DNA from: Micavibrio sp.
GTDB taxonomy: Bacteria > Pseudomonadota > Alphaproteobacteria > Micavibrionales > UBA9664
Direction of reading: 5' to 3'
Assembly: GCA_002699085.1 (NCBI GenBank)
Contig: PAAR01000007.1
Location: 1-64,000, forward strand
Length of the DNA: 64,000 nt
In this document: piece by piece, positions 1 to 8,609 of the stretch
How positions within the stretch are numbered: position 1 is the stretch's first letter
Layout of the letters: every line of letters starts with the position of its first letter
Translations under genes and position numbers: made by a program
The notes under the pieces: model-generated
Seen by the model: the letters and a program-made list of their open reading frames with translations, nothing else
What the model was told of the DNA's origin: nothing
Database searches by the model: none

Positions 1-1
1 A

Positions 2-808
<807 letters not shown>

Positions 809-1642
809 TCAGGCTGTTTTTTTTGCTTTAGCGTAAGCTTGTGTACCTCGGGTAATAATGACATCGGTCTTTGCCAACGCATCAACCTGATAAGTTTTAT
901 TTTCAGCCTTTAATTGCTTATACAGTGGCTCAAAATCAATATCGGTTTCTTTGTATAATTGCTCAAAGCTATCCAGCGCAAAATAGATTTGTTGGTAATC
1001 ATCAATAATATAGTCGGTTTGCATGATCCGCATCACATCAAATTGCAGACGATTAGGTGATGGATCATCCAGCGCAAAAATTGTTTCCCCTGGTGAAGAC
1101 ACAATCCCTGCCCCATAAATACGCAAACCATTCTTGGTATTCATCAAGCCAAATTCGATGGTATACCAGTAAAGACGTGCAAGATTCTTCACTGTACCGT
1201 GATCCTTAGCCCGTAACCCGCCAAACCCATAAGCCTGCATATGATCGGCATAAACCTGATTATTAAGAAGCGGCACATGCCCGAAAACATCGTGAAAGAC
1301 ATCTGGCTCTTCAATATAATCCAATTGATGTGGCTTACGAATAAAATTCCCCGCTGGAAATTTCTTACGAGATAGCAGTTCAAAAAATGGCTCATCAGGT
1401 ATAAGGCCGGGCACAGCCACGACTTCCCAGCCAGTAGTTTTAGAAAGCTTTTCATTCAAATCATCAAAATTGGGAATGCCTTCAGCTCCGATGTCCAGAT
1501 CATCCATACCTTGAATCAATTCATCACAGGCACGCCCCGGCAATAAGGCACGTTGGCGTTCATACAACCTTTTCCATGTTTGATGTTCTTCAGCCGTATA
1601 GGATGACCAGCCTTGGTCTATAATAAATGCGTCACCTGACAT
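809..1642 (-). CDS. phhA: Phenylalanine-4-hydroxylase
   Basis: A 277-residue protein of the bacterial monomeric pterin-dependent aromatic amino acid hydroxylase type, which converts phenylalanine to tyrosine using tetrahydrobiopterin, Fe(II) and oxygen. The iron ligands are visible as His117 and His122 in FHDVFGHVP and Glu163 in YTIEFGL. There is no N-terminal regulatory ACT domain, as usual for bacterial forms. The ATG at 1642 lies 5 bases after the stop of the TerA-like gene on the same strand, so the two may be co-transcribed. No pterin dehydratase (phhB) is nearby. Confidence 0.93.
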   Translation of the reverse strand: MSGDAFIIDQGWSSYTAEEHQTWKRLYERQRALLPGRACDELIQGMDDLDIGAEGIPNFDDLNEKLSKTTGWEVVAVPGLIPDEPFFELLSRKKFPAGNFIRKPHQLDYIEEPDVFHDVFGHVPLLNNQVYADHMQAYGFGGLRAKDHGTVKNLARLYWYTIEFGLMNTKNGLRIYGAGIVSSPGETIFALDDPSPNRLQFDVMRIMQTDYIIDDYQQIYFALDSFEQLYKETDIDFEPLYKQLKAENKTYQVDALAKTDVIITRGTQAYAKAKKTA

Positions 1643-1647
1643 AGAGA

Positions 1648-2385
1648 CTAGTTTTTCTTTCCATCTTCCCAGCGCAAACCATAGCCAAAAGCACGATCCA
1701 TTGACGCATGGTCATGGAAATATTCAGCATGGGGACTAAGACGGATATTCCCATCAACATTTTCTAATGTTGCCAAAGCACAAACGGGCAGATCATCACG
1801 ATAGGCCGATAAATGAAATTTCGTGTCTTGAACACCTGGCACAGACAAGGTCACTTCTGGGTATATATCTTCCCACATATGTGGGCCTTTATAAATATAA
1901 CAATATACTAAAATACGATTGATCTCTGACCAACGAGCACCATTAACCCGCATCACTTCATCAAAACCTTCTGTATCACCTGTGCGTTCATCACCACCAT
2001 GATGAATATAAGGCGGTTCACCAAAAGCGCCGAATAACTCGCCAAAAGCTTGTAAACAGCCACGACGATCACCATTTAGCTCATACAAACAGCCTAAATC
2101 AAGGTCGACCCCTTCTTGGCGCATTTTTTTAAATATCTTATTCAACAAACCTTCTTCACGGATTGTGACTGTATTATTCCAAGACAAACCAATTTCTATT
2201 GTACTGCCGTGAACTACATCAATAGGAATGATTTGTTGGGTAGACTTTCCCATAATGGCGTTCAGCTCTGTATCCATGCCATCTTGCACATGACCGGCTG
2301 CACCAGCACCGCCATGCGAAGACTTTTTAGCCTTACTTTTACTTGCGGCCTTAATTGAGCTAGCCGATAACATTTCTTGAGACAT
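1648..2385 (-). CDS. TerD-domain protein, TerA-like (tellurite/stress family)
   Basis: The 245-residue protein has a low-complexity basic N-terminus (SKSKAKKSSHGGAGAAGH) followed by one TerD-type domain with its typical landmarks: DLDLGCLYEL, GDERTGD, RILVYCYIYKG, and a C-terminal EYFHDHASMDRAFGYGLRW block closest to TerA members. TerD domains bind calcium and take part in poorly understood stress or phage-defence complexes. None of the usual ter partners (terB, terC, terD, terE, terZ) lie nearby, so this is an orphan. It reads divergently from tag and is followed closely by phhA. Confidence 0.72.
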   Translation of the reverse strand: MSQEMLSASSIKAASKSKAKKSSHGGAGAAGHVQDGMDTELNAIMGKSTQQIIPIDVVHGSTIEIGLSWNNTVTIREEGLLNKIFKKMRQEGVDLDLGCLYELNGDRRGCLQAFGELFGAFGEPPYIHHGGDERTGDTEGFDEVMRVNGARWSEINRILVYCYIYKGPHMWEDIYPEVTLSVPGVQDTKFHLSAYRDDLPVCALATLENVDGNIRLSPHAEYFHDHASMDRAFGYGLRWEDGKKN

Positions 2386-2431
2386 GATAAATTCCTTTTC
2401 TTCTTTTTATCATTAACTTATAAACCATACA

Positions 2432-3019
2432 ATGATGACAACACATGACAAGCCCAGATGTTCATGGGCAAAAATAGGAAAAGATGGCTGGACAGGCTAT
2501 GTTGAATACCATGATACAGAATGGGGTGTGCCCGTCCATGATGATCGCCATTTATTTGAGATGCTTATATTAGAAGGCGCACAGGCTGGTTTGAGTTGGG
2601 AAACAGTATTAAAAAAGCGAGAAGCCTACCGACAGGCATTTGATAATTTTGATGTAAAAAAAGTCGCCCAGTATGACGAGAAAAAGATCGAAGCGCTCCT
2701 CAATAATGCAGGCATCATTCGTAACAAACTTAAAATCCGCTCTGCTATTCGTAATGCCAAAGTTTATATAGAGATTCAAAAAGAATTCGGCTCCTTTGAC
2801 ACGTATCTTTGGTCTTATGTTGATGGAAAGCCGCTTAACAATAAACTTAAATCAATGGCTGATATCCCTGTCTCAACAAAAATTAGCGACGCCATTTCAA
2901 AAGACCTCAAGAAACGTGGTATGAATTTTGTGGGTTCAACGATCATCTACGCCTATATGCAAGCGGTGGGGCTGGTTAACGACCACATTCAGACGTGCTT
3001 TAGAAGAGAGGATATATAA
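2432..3019 (+). CDS. tag: DNA-3-methyladenine glycosylase I
   Basis: Removes 3-methyladenine from alkylated DNA. The 195-residue protein carries the zinc-binding ligands of the Tag family: Cys10 and His27 (RCSW and EYHDTEWG) and His185 and Cys189 (NDHIQTCF) near the C-terminus. The core includes LILEGAQAGLSWETVLKKR. It is the first gene of a short plus-strand run with a K+ channel gene (3-base gap) and a methyltransferase gene. A TATAAA hexamer lies 7 bases before the start and no Shine-Dalgarno sequence is visible, so the mRNA may be leaderless. The second in-frame ATG at 2435 is an equally possible start. Confidence 0.93.
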   Translation: MMTTHDKPRCSWAKIGKDGWTGYVEYHDTEWGVPVHDDRHLFEMLILEGAQAGLSWETVLKKREAYRQAFDNFDVKKVAQYDEKKIEALLNNAGIIRNKLKIRSAIRNAKVYIEIQKEFGSFDTYLWSYVDGKPLNNKLKSMADIPVSTKISDAISKDLKKRGMNFVGSTIIYAYMQAVGLVNDHIQTCFRREDI

Positions 3020-3021
3020 CA

Positions 3022-3465
3022 ATGCTTCTATTACAATTTGCCCTAGGAACATTAATAATTCTAAGTACAGTGATTATTCATGCTTTATTTTTAACGAATA
3101 TATTTGAGTTAATTGAACGTATATCCCCTCTCATTTTCAAACTCACCAAACGCTTTTGGCTGGCTATTCTCATGGTTATTGCTGTCTGGCTCGTTTTTGT
3201 AGCTCATATAGTCGAAATATGGATATGGGCTGGATTTTATCTCTCATTAGATGAGTTTAATTCATTTAGTGATGCCTTGTATTTTTCTACCTCTACATTC
3301 ACCACAGTTGGCTATGGCGACATCGTTCTTAGCGAAAAATGGCGGCTAATAAGTTCTTTCCAAGCTGCGAATGGTTTTATCCTCTTTGGCTGGTCGACAG
3401 CCTTCATTTTTGAAATCATGTCAAAACTTTACAAAGACGAAAAAATTCGTAAAACAGGCATATGA
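3022..3465 (+). CDS. Two-transmembrane-type potassium channel family protein
   Basis: A small 147-residue membrane protein with hydrophobic stretches at about residues 3-27, 46-70 and 112-134. A pore region carries the K+ selectivity filter TTVGYGD (about 94-100) before the last helix. There is no RCK/TrkA-N regulatory domain. It would form a tetrameric inner-membrane ion channel. It starts 3 bases after tag and overlaps the next gene by 4 bases (ATGA), so the three genes are probably translated from one transcript. Confidence 0.82.
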   Translation: MLLLQFALGTLIILSTVIIHALFLTNIFELIERISPLIFKLTKRFWLAILMVIAVWLVFVAHIVEIWIWAGFYLSLDEFNSFSDALYFSTSTFTTVGYGDIVLSEKWRLISSFQAANGFILFGWSTAFIFEIMSKLYKDEKIRKTGI

Positions 3466-4169
3466 AAACCTACAGAGTCCTGAAAGATATTGTCTTTAAA
3501 ACGGATGCCGAAACAGGCACGCCTATTCTCACCTCCCAGCCGCTCGATGATATTGATACATTATGTTTGGAATATCTAATTGAACAAAAACAACATGGAA
3601 AAACGCTCCATTGTCTTGATATCGGCGGTGGAGCAGGTAAACATGCTATTCGTATCGCCCAAGCAGGGCACAAGGCGACATTAATTGATCGTGATGACCC
3701 TTCTCATTACATTCAGGAAGTAGTTGATGCTGGAGTCATAAAAAGCGATCAAATCACCCTTATTCAAAATCAATTCAACGCCATAGACGTCAAGAAAGAC
3801 TTAGCGCCTTATGATCTGATCTATTCACAACGAGCCCTTAATTATATGCCCTATACTGAATTGATGGCCTTTATGAAAGAATTAACCACATATTTACCAC
3901 AAGGCGGGCGTTTTTATATCTCTGTCTCTGGCTATGATAATGAATTTGGAAAAAGCTTTCCACTACGTGATAAAACCCTGCCCGAGCGTTATGGCTATGT
4001 CACGGATGACATGAAAATAAAACATAATATTCAGGATAAAACGCTCGTAATAAAACTCGAAGAAATGATCGATATTATGAAAGAATTAGGCTATAGCATT
4101 CTTTATACAAATGTCACAACTTTCGGAAATGTGAAACTGGTTGGTGAGAAATCACTGCACATAAGTTAA
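3462..4169 (+). CDS. Class I SAM-dependent methyltransferase
   Basis: The 235-residue protein shows the SAM-binding glycine loop LDIGGGAGKHAIRIAQAG (about 49-66), an acidic ribose-binding segment (TLIDRDD) and a YDLIYSQRALNYMP motif matching post-motif III of small-molecule methyltransferases. The substrate cannot be read from the sequence. The start overlaps the K+ channel stop by 4 bases. The 3' end overlaps the convergent gene at 4152 by 18 bases. Confidence 0.75.
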   Translation: MKTYRVLKDIVFKTDAETGTPILTSQPLDDIDTLCLEYLIEQKQHGKTLHCLDIGGGAGKHAIRIAQAGHKATLIDRDDPSHYIQEVVDAGVIKSDQITLIQNQFNAIDVKKDLAPYDLIYSQRALNYMPYTELMAFMKELTTYLPQGGRFYISVSGYDNEFGKSFPLRDKTLPERYGYVTDDMKIKHNIQDKTLVIKLEEMIDIMKELGYSILYTNVTTFGNVKLVGEKSLHIS

Positions 4170-4679
4170 TCTTAGACCCCAAAAATCGCTCTTATGCTTA
4201 CTTGTCATGCGATCAATTTCACGATCTCCCGTGCTGGTATTAATATCCATTTGATCTACCTCAAGAAATATACCATTCTCAAATTTATATCCGACGGTAC
4301 CTTCATCTATAAGAGTTTCTCCGATTTGTGCCCAGCCTGTCTTTCTGGTTTCTCTTCGCGTTCTTTGCTCTTCTAAATCTCTTTGTTCATCTGTTTTTGG
4401 TTGAATACGATAATACAATCCTTCTTGCAGATTGATTGGTAAATTAATGCTCGGATCGTAACTAACAACAGGTCTATTGGCGTCTATAGGTGCGACCTTA
4501 TCAAAAACCATTTGAGGGCTTTTCTCAGAATTATACGACTTTACTGGATTTGGAGACCCTTGAAGCATGAAATATGACGGATCTGGAGATATATCGGACA
4601 AAGTTTCTGATTGCTGTGCTTGAGATGAGAGTGCAGTGACAAATGCAAAAGCACCCATAGCTAAACTTTTATATACCAT
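4152..4679 (-). CDS. Secreted hypothetical protein
   Basis: Not recognised. The chosen start (ATG at 4679) gives a clean signal peptide (MVYKSLAMGAFAFVTALSSQAQ), and GGGAG lies about 9 bases upstream. The longer ORF-track start at 4709 would put extra residues before the signal. The mature part (~150 residues) is proline- and charge-rich, contains an EEQRTRRETRK stretch and ends in KSDFWGLRLTYVQ, an alternating pattern that could be beta-structured. It is probably periplasmic or outer-membrane associated. No role can be inferred from its neighbours. Confidence 0.6.
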   Translation of the reverse strand: MVYKSLAMGAFAFVTALSSQAQQSETLSDISPDPSYFMLQGSPNPVKSYNSEKSPQMVFDKVAPIDANRPVVSYDPSINLPINLQEGLYYRIQPKTDEQRDLEEQRTRRETRKTGWAQIGETLIDEGTVGYKFENGIFLEVDQMDINTSTGDREIDRMTSKHKSDFWGLRLTYVQ

Positions 4680-4797
4680 ATTAATATCTCCCATTATGGA
4701 ATTTAGCATAAAATAATTTTTTCGACAAATTTAAGCTTTGCCTCACTGCACAAAGATGCTTATATTGCCCTCTAAAATGATAAAAAAGGGGTGTAAA

Positions 4798-5622
4798 ATG
4801 ACACAAACAACAGATATCTATGTAATCGGTGACTATGGTGACCATTTAGCGTTTAACGAAGTACACATGCGCCTTTCAGCCGCTATGGAAGGGACGAATT
4901 TCCGCTTCATCGACCAGAATGTACCTGCCTTTGACACAGTATCCACAGGTTTTTGTTTGGCACAGCTTGCAATGAACGTCCCGAGCACGCCAGAAGGCTT
5001 TGCAAAAAGGACAAAATTCTTCGTCAATACAGCGCCAAGAAAAGACGATCCAAAAGCCCGTGTTAAATGTGAAGGCGAAGCACTGGTTTACTTCAAACTT
5101 TATAACGGCGTTGAAGGTGTTGTCGTTAATTCTGGTTATTCGCTTTCTTTCATAAAAGAAGCATGCGTTGAGATCCGTGCTATCAATATTGGCAAAGAGG
5201 GCTCGCAATTCCGTTCACGTGATATTTTCCCAATCGCCTTTGGAAAATTATTTAATGATAATGAAGATATTTTAGGCGCAGATATTAAAAGCGATATCCC
5301 TGATTACCCAAAAGACACCGTTGTATGGACAGATGGCTACGGCAATTTAAAATGCTCGCTTGATCCAGATACATTCAACAGTCATATGGATGAGCACGTA
5401 AAACTCTACATCAACCAATATCCTATCTTTGGTAAAATTGCCGCTGGTATTTTTGGTGTAGAAGATGGTGAATTCTGTGTATCAACAGGGTCTTCTGGAT
5501 GGCCATTGCCAAATGGCAAAGAAGTCCGTTTTGTTGAGATTATCCGCCGTGGTGGTAATGCCGCCGAGACAGTTAATTTCCCACATTCAGGTAAAAAAAT
5601 AGATTGGTCTATCGTTAAATGA
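4798..5622 (+). CDS. SAM hydroxide adenosyltransferase (DUF62)-like protein
   Basis: Start chosen at ATG 4798, with AAGGGG about 6 bases upstream, rather than the track start at 4738. The 274-residue product follows the DUF62 plan: an N-terminal GDYGD.LAFNE segment, DQNVPAFDTVSTGFCLAQ, a central GVVVNSGYSL, FRSRDIFPIAF, and a second domain with VVWTDGYGNLKC. Family enzymes hydrolyse S-adenosylmethionine to adenosine and methionine. The usual VDPGVG segment is replaced by VNTAPR, so it is a diverged member and activity should not be assumed. Its stop codon is embedded in a palindromic repeat shared with the 3' side of dnaQ. Confidence 0.65.
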   Translation: MTQTTDIYVIGDYGDHLAFNEVHMRLSAAMEGTNFRFIDQNVPAFDTVSTGFCLAQLAMNVPSTPEGFAKRTKFFVNTAPRKDDPKARVKCEGEALVYFKLYNGVEGVVVNSGYSLSFIKEACVEIRAINIGKEGSQFRSRDIFPIAFGKLFNDNEDILGADIKSDIPDYPKDTVVWTDGYGNLKCSLDPDTFNSHMDEHVKLYINQYPIFGKIAAGIFGVEDGEFCVSTGSSGWPLPNGKEVRFVEIIRRGGNAAETVNFPHSGKKIDWSIVK

Positions 5623-5656
5623 CATCGTGAAATGTCATCCTGAATTTATTTCAGGA
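5619..5656. repeat. Tandem palindromes, REP-like, between convergent genes
   Basis: Two perfect stem-loops overlap end to end: ATGACAT/ATGTCAT with a 6-base loop (5619-5638), then TCCTGAA/TTCAGGA with a 5-base loop (5638-5656). The TGTCATCCTGAA...TTCAGGATCT form resembles the short dispersed palindromes common in alphaproteobacterial intergenic DNA. It sits over the stop of the DUF62-like gene and just before the dnaQ stop, so it may also act as a two-way transcription stop, though it has no T tract. Confidence 0.6.
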
Positions 5657-5657
5657 T

Positions 5658-6353
5658 CTAATCCGCTTGCTTTTTCCAAATAGGATCCGTTAACTCTTCC
5701 AAAAGAGCGGCATGCGCCTGCTTTTCCTGTTCTGATATTTCAAAAATACGTGGCTCTCTAAAGTCACGTTTTTTAAGCAATGTAACAGTTGGGTCACCTC
5801 TGGAATCAACCCCTTCAGCAGCTAAAGTTAGACCATGCTGACGGCCACCAATTAACTCTAAATACACTTCTGCGAGTAACTCAGAGTCAAGCAAAGCACC
5901 ATGAAGCGTTCTATTGCTATTATCAATTTCAAAGCGGCGGCATAGCGCATCCAACGAGGCGGGAGAGCCTGGGAATTTCTTACGCGCTATGGTCAATGTG
6001 TCAATCACACGTCTTTTATCTAAAGATGGAAAGCCACAGGCTGCAAGTTCCGCATTCATAAAACCCATATCAAAATCAGCATTATGGGCGATCAACTTGG
6101 CATCAGGGCCGATAAAGTCTAAGAAATCTGTGACAATCTCAGCAAAAGTTGGCTTATCTTTCAAAAAATCTTCGTTTAAACCATGTACCGCAACCGCCTC
6201 AGCAGGCACATCACGTTCTGGGTTGATATATTGGTGATAGGTACGGCCAGACGGCATATGGTCAATCAACTCGACACAGCCAATTTCAACCAACTTATCC
6301 CCCTCTAAAGGCTTAATCCCCGTTGTCTCTGTATCAAAAACAATCTCACGCAT
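5658..6353 (-). CDS. dnaQ: DNA polymerase III subunit epsilon (3'-5' proofreading exonuclease)
   Basis: Start set at ATG 6353 (MREIVFDTETTG); the track start at 6425 would translate through an intergenic palindrome. The 231-residue protein has the DEDDh exonuclease motifs: Asp7 and Glu9 in FDTETTG, HNADFDMGFM, and the C-terminal His and Asp in HGALLDSELLAEVY. As part of the polymerase III core it removes misincorporated bases. In many alphaproteobacteria dnaQ is near secB and coaE; here secB is 50 kb away. Palindromic repeats lie on both sides. Confidence 0.93.
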   Translation of the reverse strand: MREIVFDTETTGIKPLEGDKLVEIGCVELIDHMPSGRTYHQYINPERDVPAEAVAVHGLNEDFLKDKPTFAEIVTDFLDFIGPDAKLIAHNADFDMGFMNAELAACGFPSLDKRRVIDTLTIARKKFPGSPASLDALCRRFEIDNSNRTLHGALLDSELLAEVYLELIGGRQHGLTLAAEGVDSRGDPTVTLLKKRDFREPRIFEISEQEKQAHAALLEELTDPIWKKQAD

Positions 6354-6374
6354 TACTTTTTTCCTATCCTGCTT

Positions 6375-6419
6375 CCCCCGTGTAAACGGGGGTCTAAAAG
6401 ATCCCCGCTTTTGCGGGGA
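6375..6419. repeat. Paired GC-rich palindromes, REP-like, upstream of dnaQ
   Basis: Two perfect 7-bp stems stand out from the AT-rich surroundings: CCCCCGT-gtaa-ACGGGGG (6375-6392) and TCCCCGC-tttt-GCGGGGA (6402-6419). They lie in the gap between the UDG stop and the dnaQ start. The second has the form of widespread alphaproteobacterial GATCCCCGC..GCGGGGA elements. No T tract follows on either strand, so a mobile or structural palindrome is more likely than a simple terminator. Confidence 0.65.
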
Positions 6420-6437
6420 ATACATTCTTGTATTATC

Positions 6438-7067
6438 CTATAAAAAGCTCTTCGCTTTGGCCATCACAGAGTCAAACATATCCTCGGTTAAACGCCCTGT
6501 ATTCACATTATAGCGAGAGCAGTGATAAGAACTAACCAAAATAAGGCCATTGGGTAGTTTGTTTACTTGCTCATGCCCGAATGGATAATCTTTGATCTTT
6601 AATCCTAAAACTTTCAACACAGCCACATGAGCAATACAGCCTAAAACGAACAAAACTTTTAAATTTGGCATAGAAGTCATTTCTTCAATCAAGAACGGAC
6701 GACAATTATTTTCCTCTTCACCAATTGGTTTGTTTTGAGGTGGCACACAACGCACGGCATTTGTGATACGGGCATTGGTTAATTCAACCCCGTCATCAGG
6801 ACGAGATTTAAAAATACCTGTGCCAAAACCATGTCTTAAAAGGGCTGGGTACAATACATCACCCGCATAATCCCCTGTGAAAGGGCGGCCTGTAAAATTG
6901 GCTCCTTTAAGCCCTGGCGCCAAGCCAACCACAAGCATTTTTGCTGTTATCGGTCCAAAAGAAGGAACAGCGCCATTATATTTATCAGGAAATTTTGCTT
7001 GAGATTCTCGGCGATACGCCACTAATCGTGGGCAAAGCTGACAATCTTTCGGCGGGTTCTTGAACAT
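6438..7067 (-). CDS. Uracil-DNA glycosylase, family 5 (UDGb type)
   Basis: A 209-residue UDG-superfamily enzyme that removes uracil and related damaged bases. It has the iron-sulphur cysteines expected of families 4 and 5 (Cys9 and Cys12 in DCQLCPRL, then RCVPP and NNCRPF). Motif 1 is GLAPGLKGANFTGRPFTGDYAG-like, which fits family 5 better than family 4. A late SSYHCSRYN segment matches motif 2. The start codon overlaps the fabD stop by one base (TAATG), suggesting coupled translation. Confidence 0.85.
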   Translation of the reverse strand: MFKNPPKDCQLCPRLVAYRRESQAKFPDKYNGAVPSFGPITAKMLVVGLAPGLKGANFTGRPFTGDYAGDVLYPALLRHGFGTGIFKSRPDDGVELTNARITNAVRCVPPQNKPIGEEENNCRPFLIEEMTSMPNLKVLFVLGCIAHVAVLKVLGLKIKDYPFGHEQVNKLPNGLILVSSYHCSRYNVNTGRLTEDMFDSVMAKAKSFL

Positions 7068-8008
7068 TATAGCGTTGATAAAAACGTATCTATCTGTTCT
7101 GCTGTACCAATGGCTTGTGCGTCAATATCAGGCTCAATACGCTTAACCAAGCCACATAATACTTTACCAGCACCAATCTCAAGAACCTTATCAACGCCTT
7201 TCGTTTTCATATATATCACAGATTCACGCCATCTAACTGTCCCTGTGATTTGCTCAACTAATAATTGGCGAATTTGGCTGGGGTCTGTCACAGTCGAGGC
7301 CGTCACATTAGCAATGACTGGTACGGTTGGTGGACGGAAATCAACATCAGCCAAAGCTGTTGCCATTTCTTGTGCCGCCGGAGCCATTAAACGGCAATGA
7401 AACGGTGCGCTGACAGGTAGTTCAATCGCCCGCTTGGCACCAGCTTCTGTCGCCAGTGTAATCGCTTTTGCCACTGCACCCGCATGGCCAGATATAACAA
7501 CCTGACCATTCGAATTATCATTGGCCGCTTCACAAATATCCTCATTCGATGCCGCTTCCGTGATCTTTTTCACATCATCAAAATCAAGCCCTAAAATAGC
7601 GGCCATTGCCCCTTGGCCAACGGGTACAGCACGCTGCATCGCTTGACCACGCAATTTCAATAGCTTTGCGGTAATATCTAACTCTAAAGATTGAGCTGCC
7701 GTCAATGCGGCATATTCACCCAAAGAATGTCCCGCCACAAAATTGGCTTGTTGTGATAATTCAAACTTACCTTGACCCCGTAATACATTCATCACCGCCA
7801 TCGACATAGCCATCAATGCAGGTTGTGTATTTTCAGTTAAATTAAGGTCTGTTGCTTCGCCTTCAAACATCATTTTTGATAGCTTTTGTTTTAAGGCATC
7901 ATCAACCATTTCAAAGGTTTCACGGGCTTCTTGGAAATTCTCATATAAATCTTTACCCATACCAATAAATTGGCTGCCTTGGCCGGGGAATATAAATGCG
8001 GTTGTCAT
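7067..8008 (-). CDS. fabD: Malonyl-CoA--acyl carrier protein transacylase
   Basis: Loads malonyl groups on acyl carrier protein for fatty acid synthesis. The 313-residue protein starts with FIFPGQGSQ and has the nucleophile Ser95 in GHSLGEYAAL and the catalytic-His segment APFHCRLM. The ATG at 8008 has GGAGAGA about 5 bases upstream. The usual fabG/acpP/fabF neighbours are absent; instead a UDG gene follows with a 1-base overlap. Confidence 0.95.
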   Translation of the reverse strand: MTTAFIFPGQGSQFIGMGKDLYENFQEARETFEMVDDALKQKLSKMMFEGEATDLNLTENTQPALMAMSMAVMNVLRGQGKFELSQQANFVAGHSLGEYAALTAAQSLELDITAKLLKLRGQAMQRAVPVGQGAMAAILGLDFDDVKKITEAASNEDICEAANDNSNGQVVISGHAGAVAKAITLATEAGAKRAIELPVSAPFHCRLMAPAAQEMATALADVDFRPPTVPVIANVTASTVTDPSQIRQLLVEQITGTVRWRESVIYMKTKGVDKVLEIGAGKVLCGLVKRIEPDIDAQAIGTAEQIDTFLSTL

Positions 8009-8063
8009 TGTTATCTCTCCTTATTATGTGTTATAGGTAATGGCTTAAAAGCCCAAGGTCAAG

Positions 8064-8609
8064 ATGCAGATTAAACCAATAGAACAAGCCAGTCCTGAAG
8101 AAATAGCAGGTATTTTTGTTGAGAGCTGGAAACAAGGCTATCGTGGCCTTGCCAGTGATGCCTATCTTGATGCGCTGACTATTGAGGAGCTTGTAGAAAA
8201 ATGGGAAAGCTGGCTAGAGATTGTCCAACCTGGCTATGTCGCCGTGGTTGATGGTAAGGCCGCAGGTTTTATCTCTTGTGGCCCTGTACGTACCAGACCC
8301 CCTGGCGATAAAGGAATTATACCACTTTATGCATGGGAAATTTACGCACTTTACGTGCATCCGGATTACTGGCGCCAAGGCATTGCCAAAGCGCTAATGA
8401 ACCGCATTGCGGAAGACCTAAGCGAAAAACGCAGCCGATCTCTTATTTTATGGGTTATAAAAAACAATAAACGTGCTATGCCTTTCTACGAGAAACTTGG
8501 TGGCCAACGTATTGGCAAAAAAAGACTAGAAATCGGTGGTATGACGGTAGATGAATCTGCCCTTGGCTGGCGAGATACAAATACTATCTTAGAGAAAGTA
8601 AAATTATGA
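8064..8609 (+). CDS. GNAT family N-acetyltransferase
   Basis: The 181-residue protein has the acetyl-CoA-binding motif of GNAT enzymes (VHPDYWRQGIAKALMNRI) and the following LILWVIKNNKRAMPFYEKLGG, a standard beta5-alpha4 region. The substrate is unknown. Its last 4 bases overlap the start of the rRNA methyltransferase gene (ATGA), so the two are likely an operon, which hints at a ribosome-linked role without proving it. Confidence 0.82.
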   Translation: MQIKPIEQASPEEIAGIFVESWKQGYRGLASDAYLDALTIEELVEKWESWLEIVQPGYVAVVDGKAAGFISCGPVRTRPPGDKGIIPLYAWEIYALYVHPDYWRQGIAKALMNRIAEDLSEKRSRSLILWVIKNNKRAMPFYEKLGGQRIGKKRLEIGGMTVDESALGWRDTNTILEKVKL

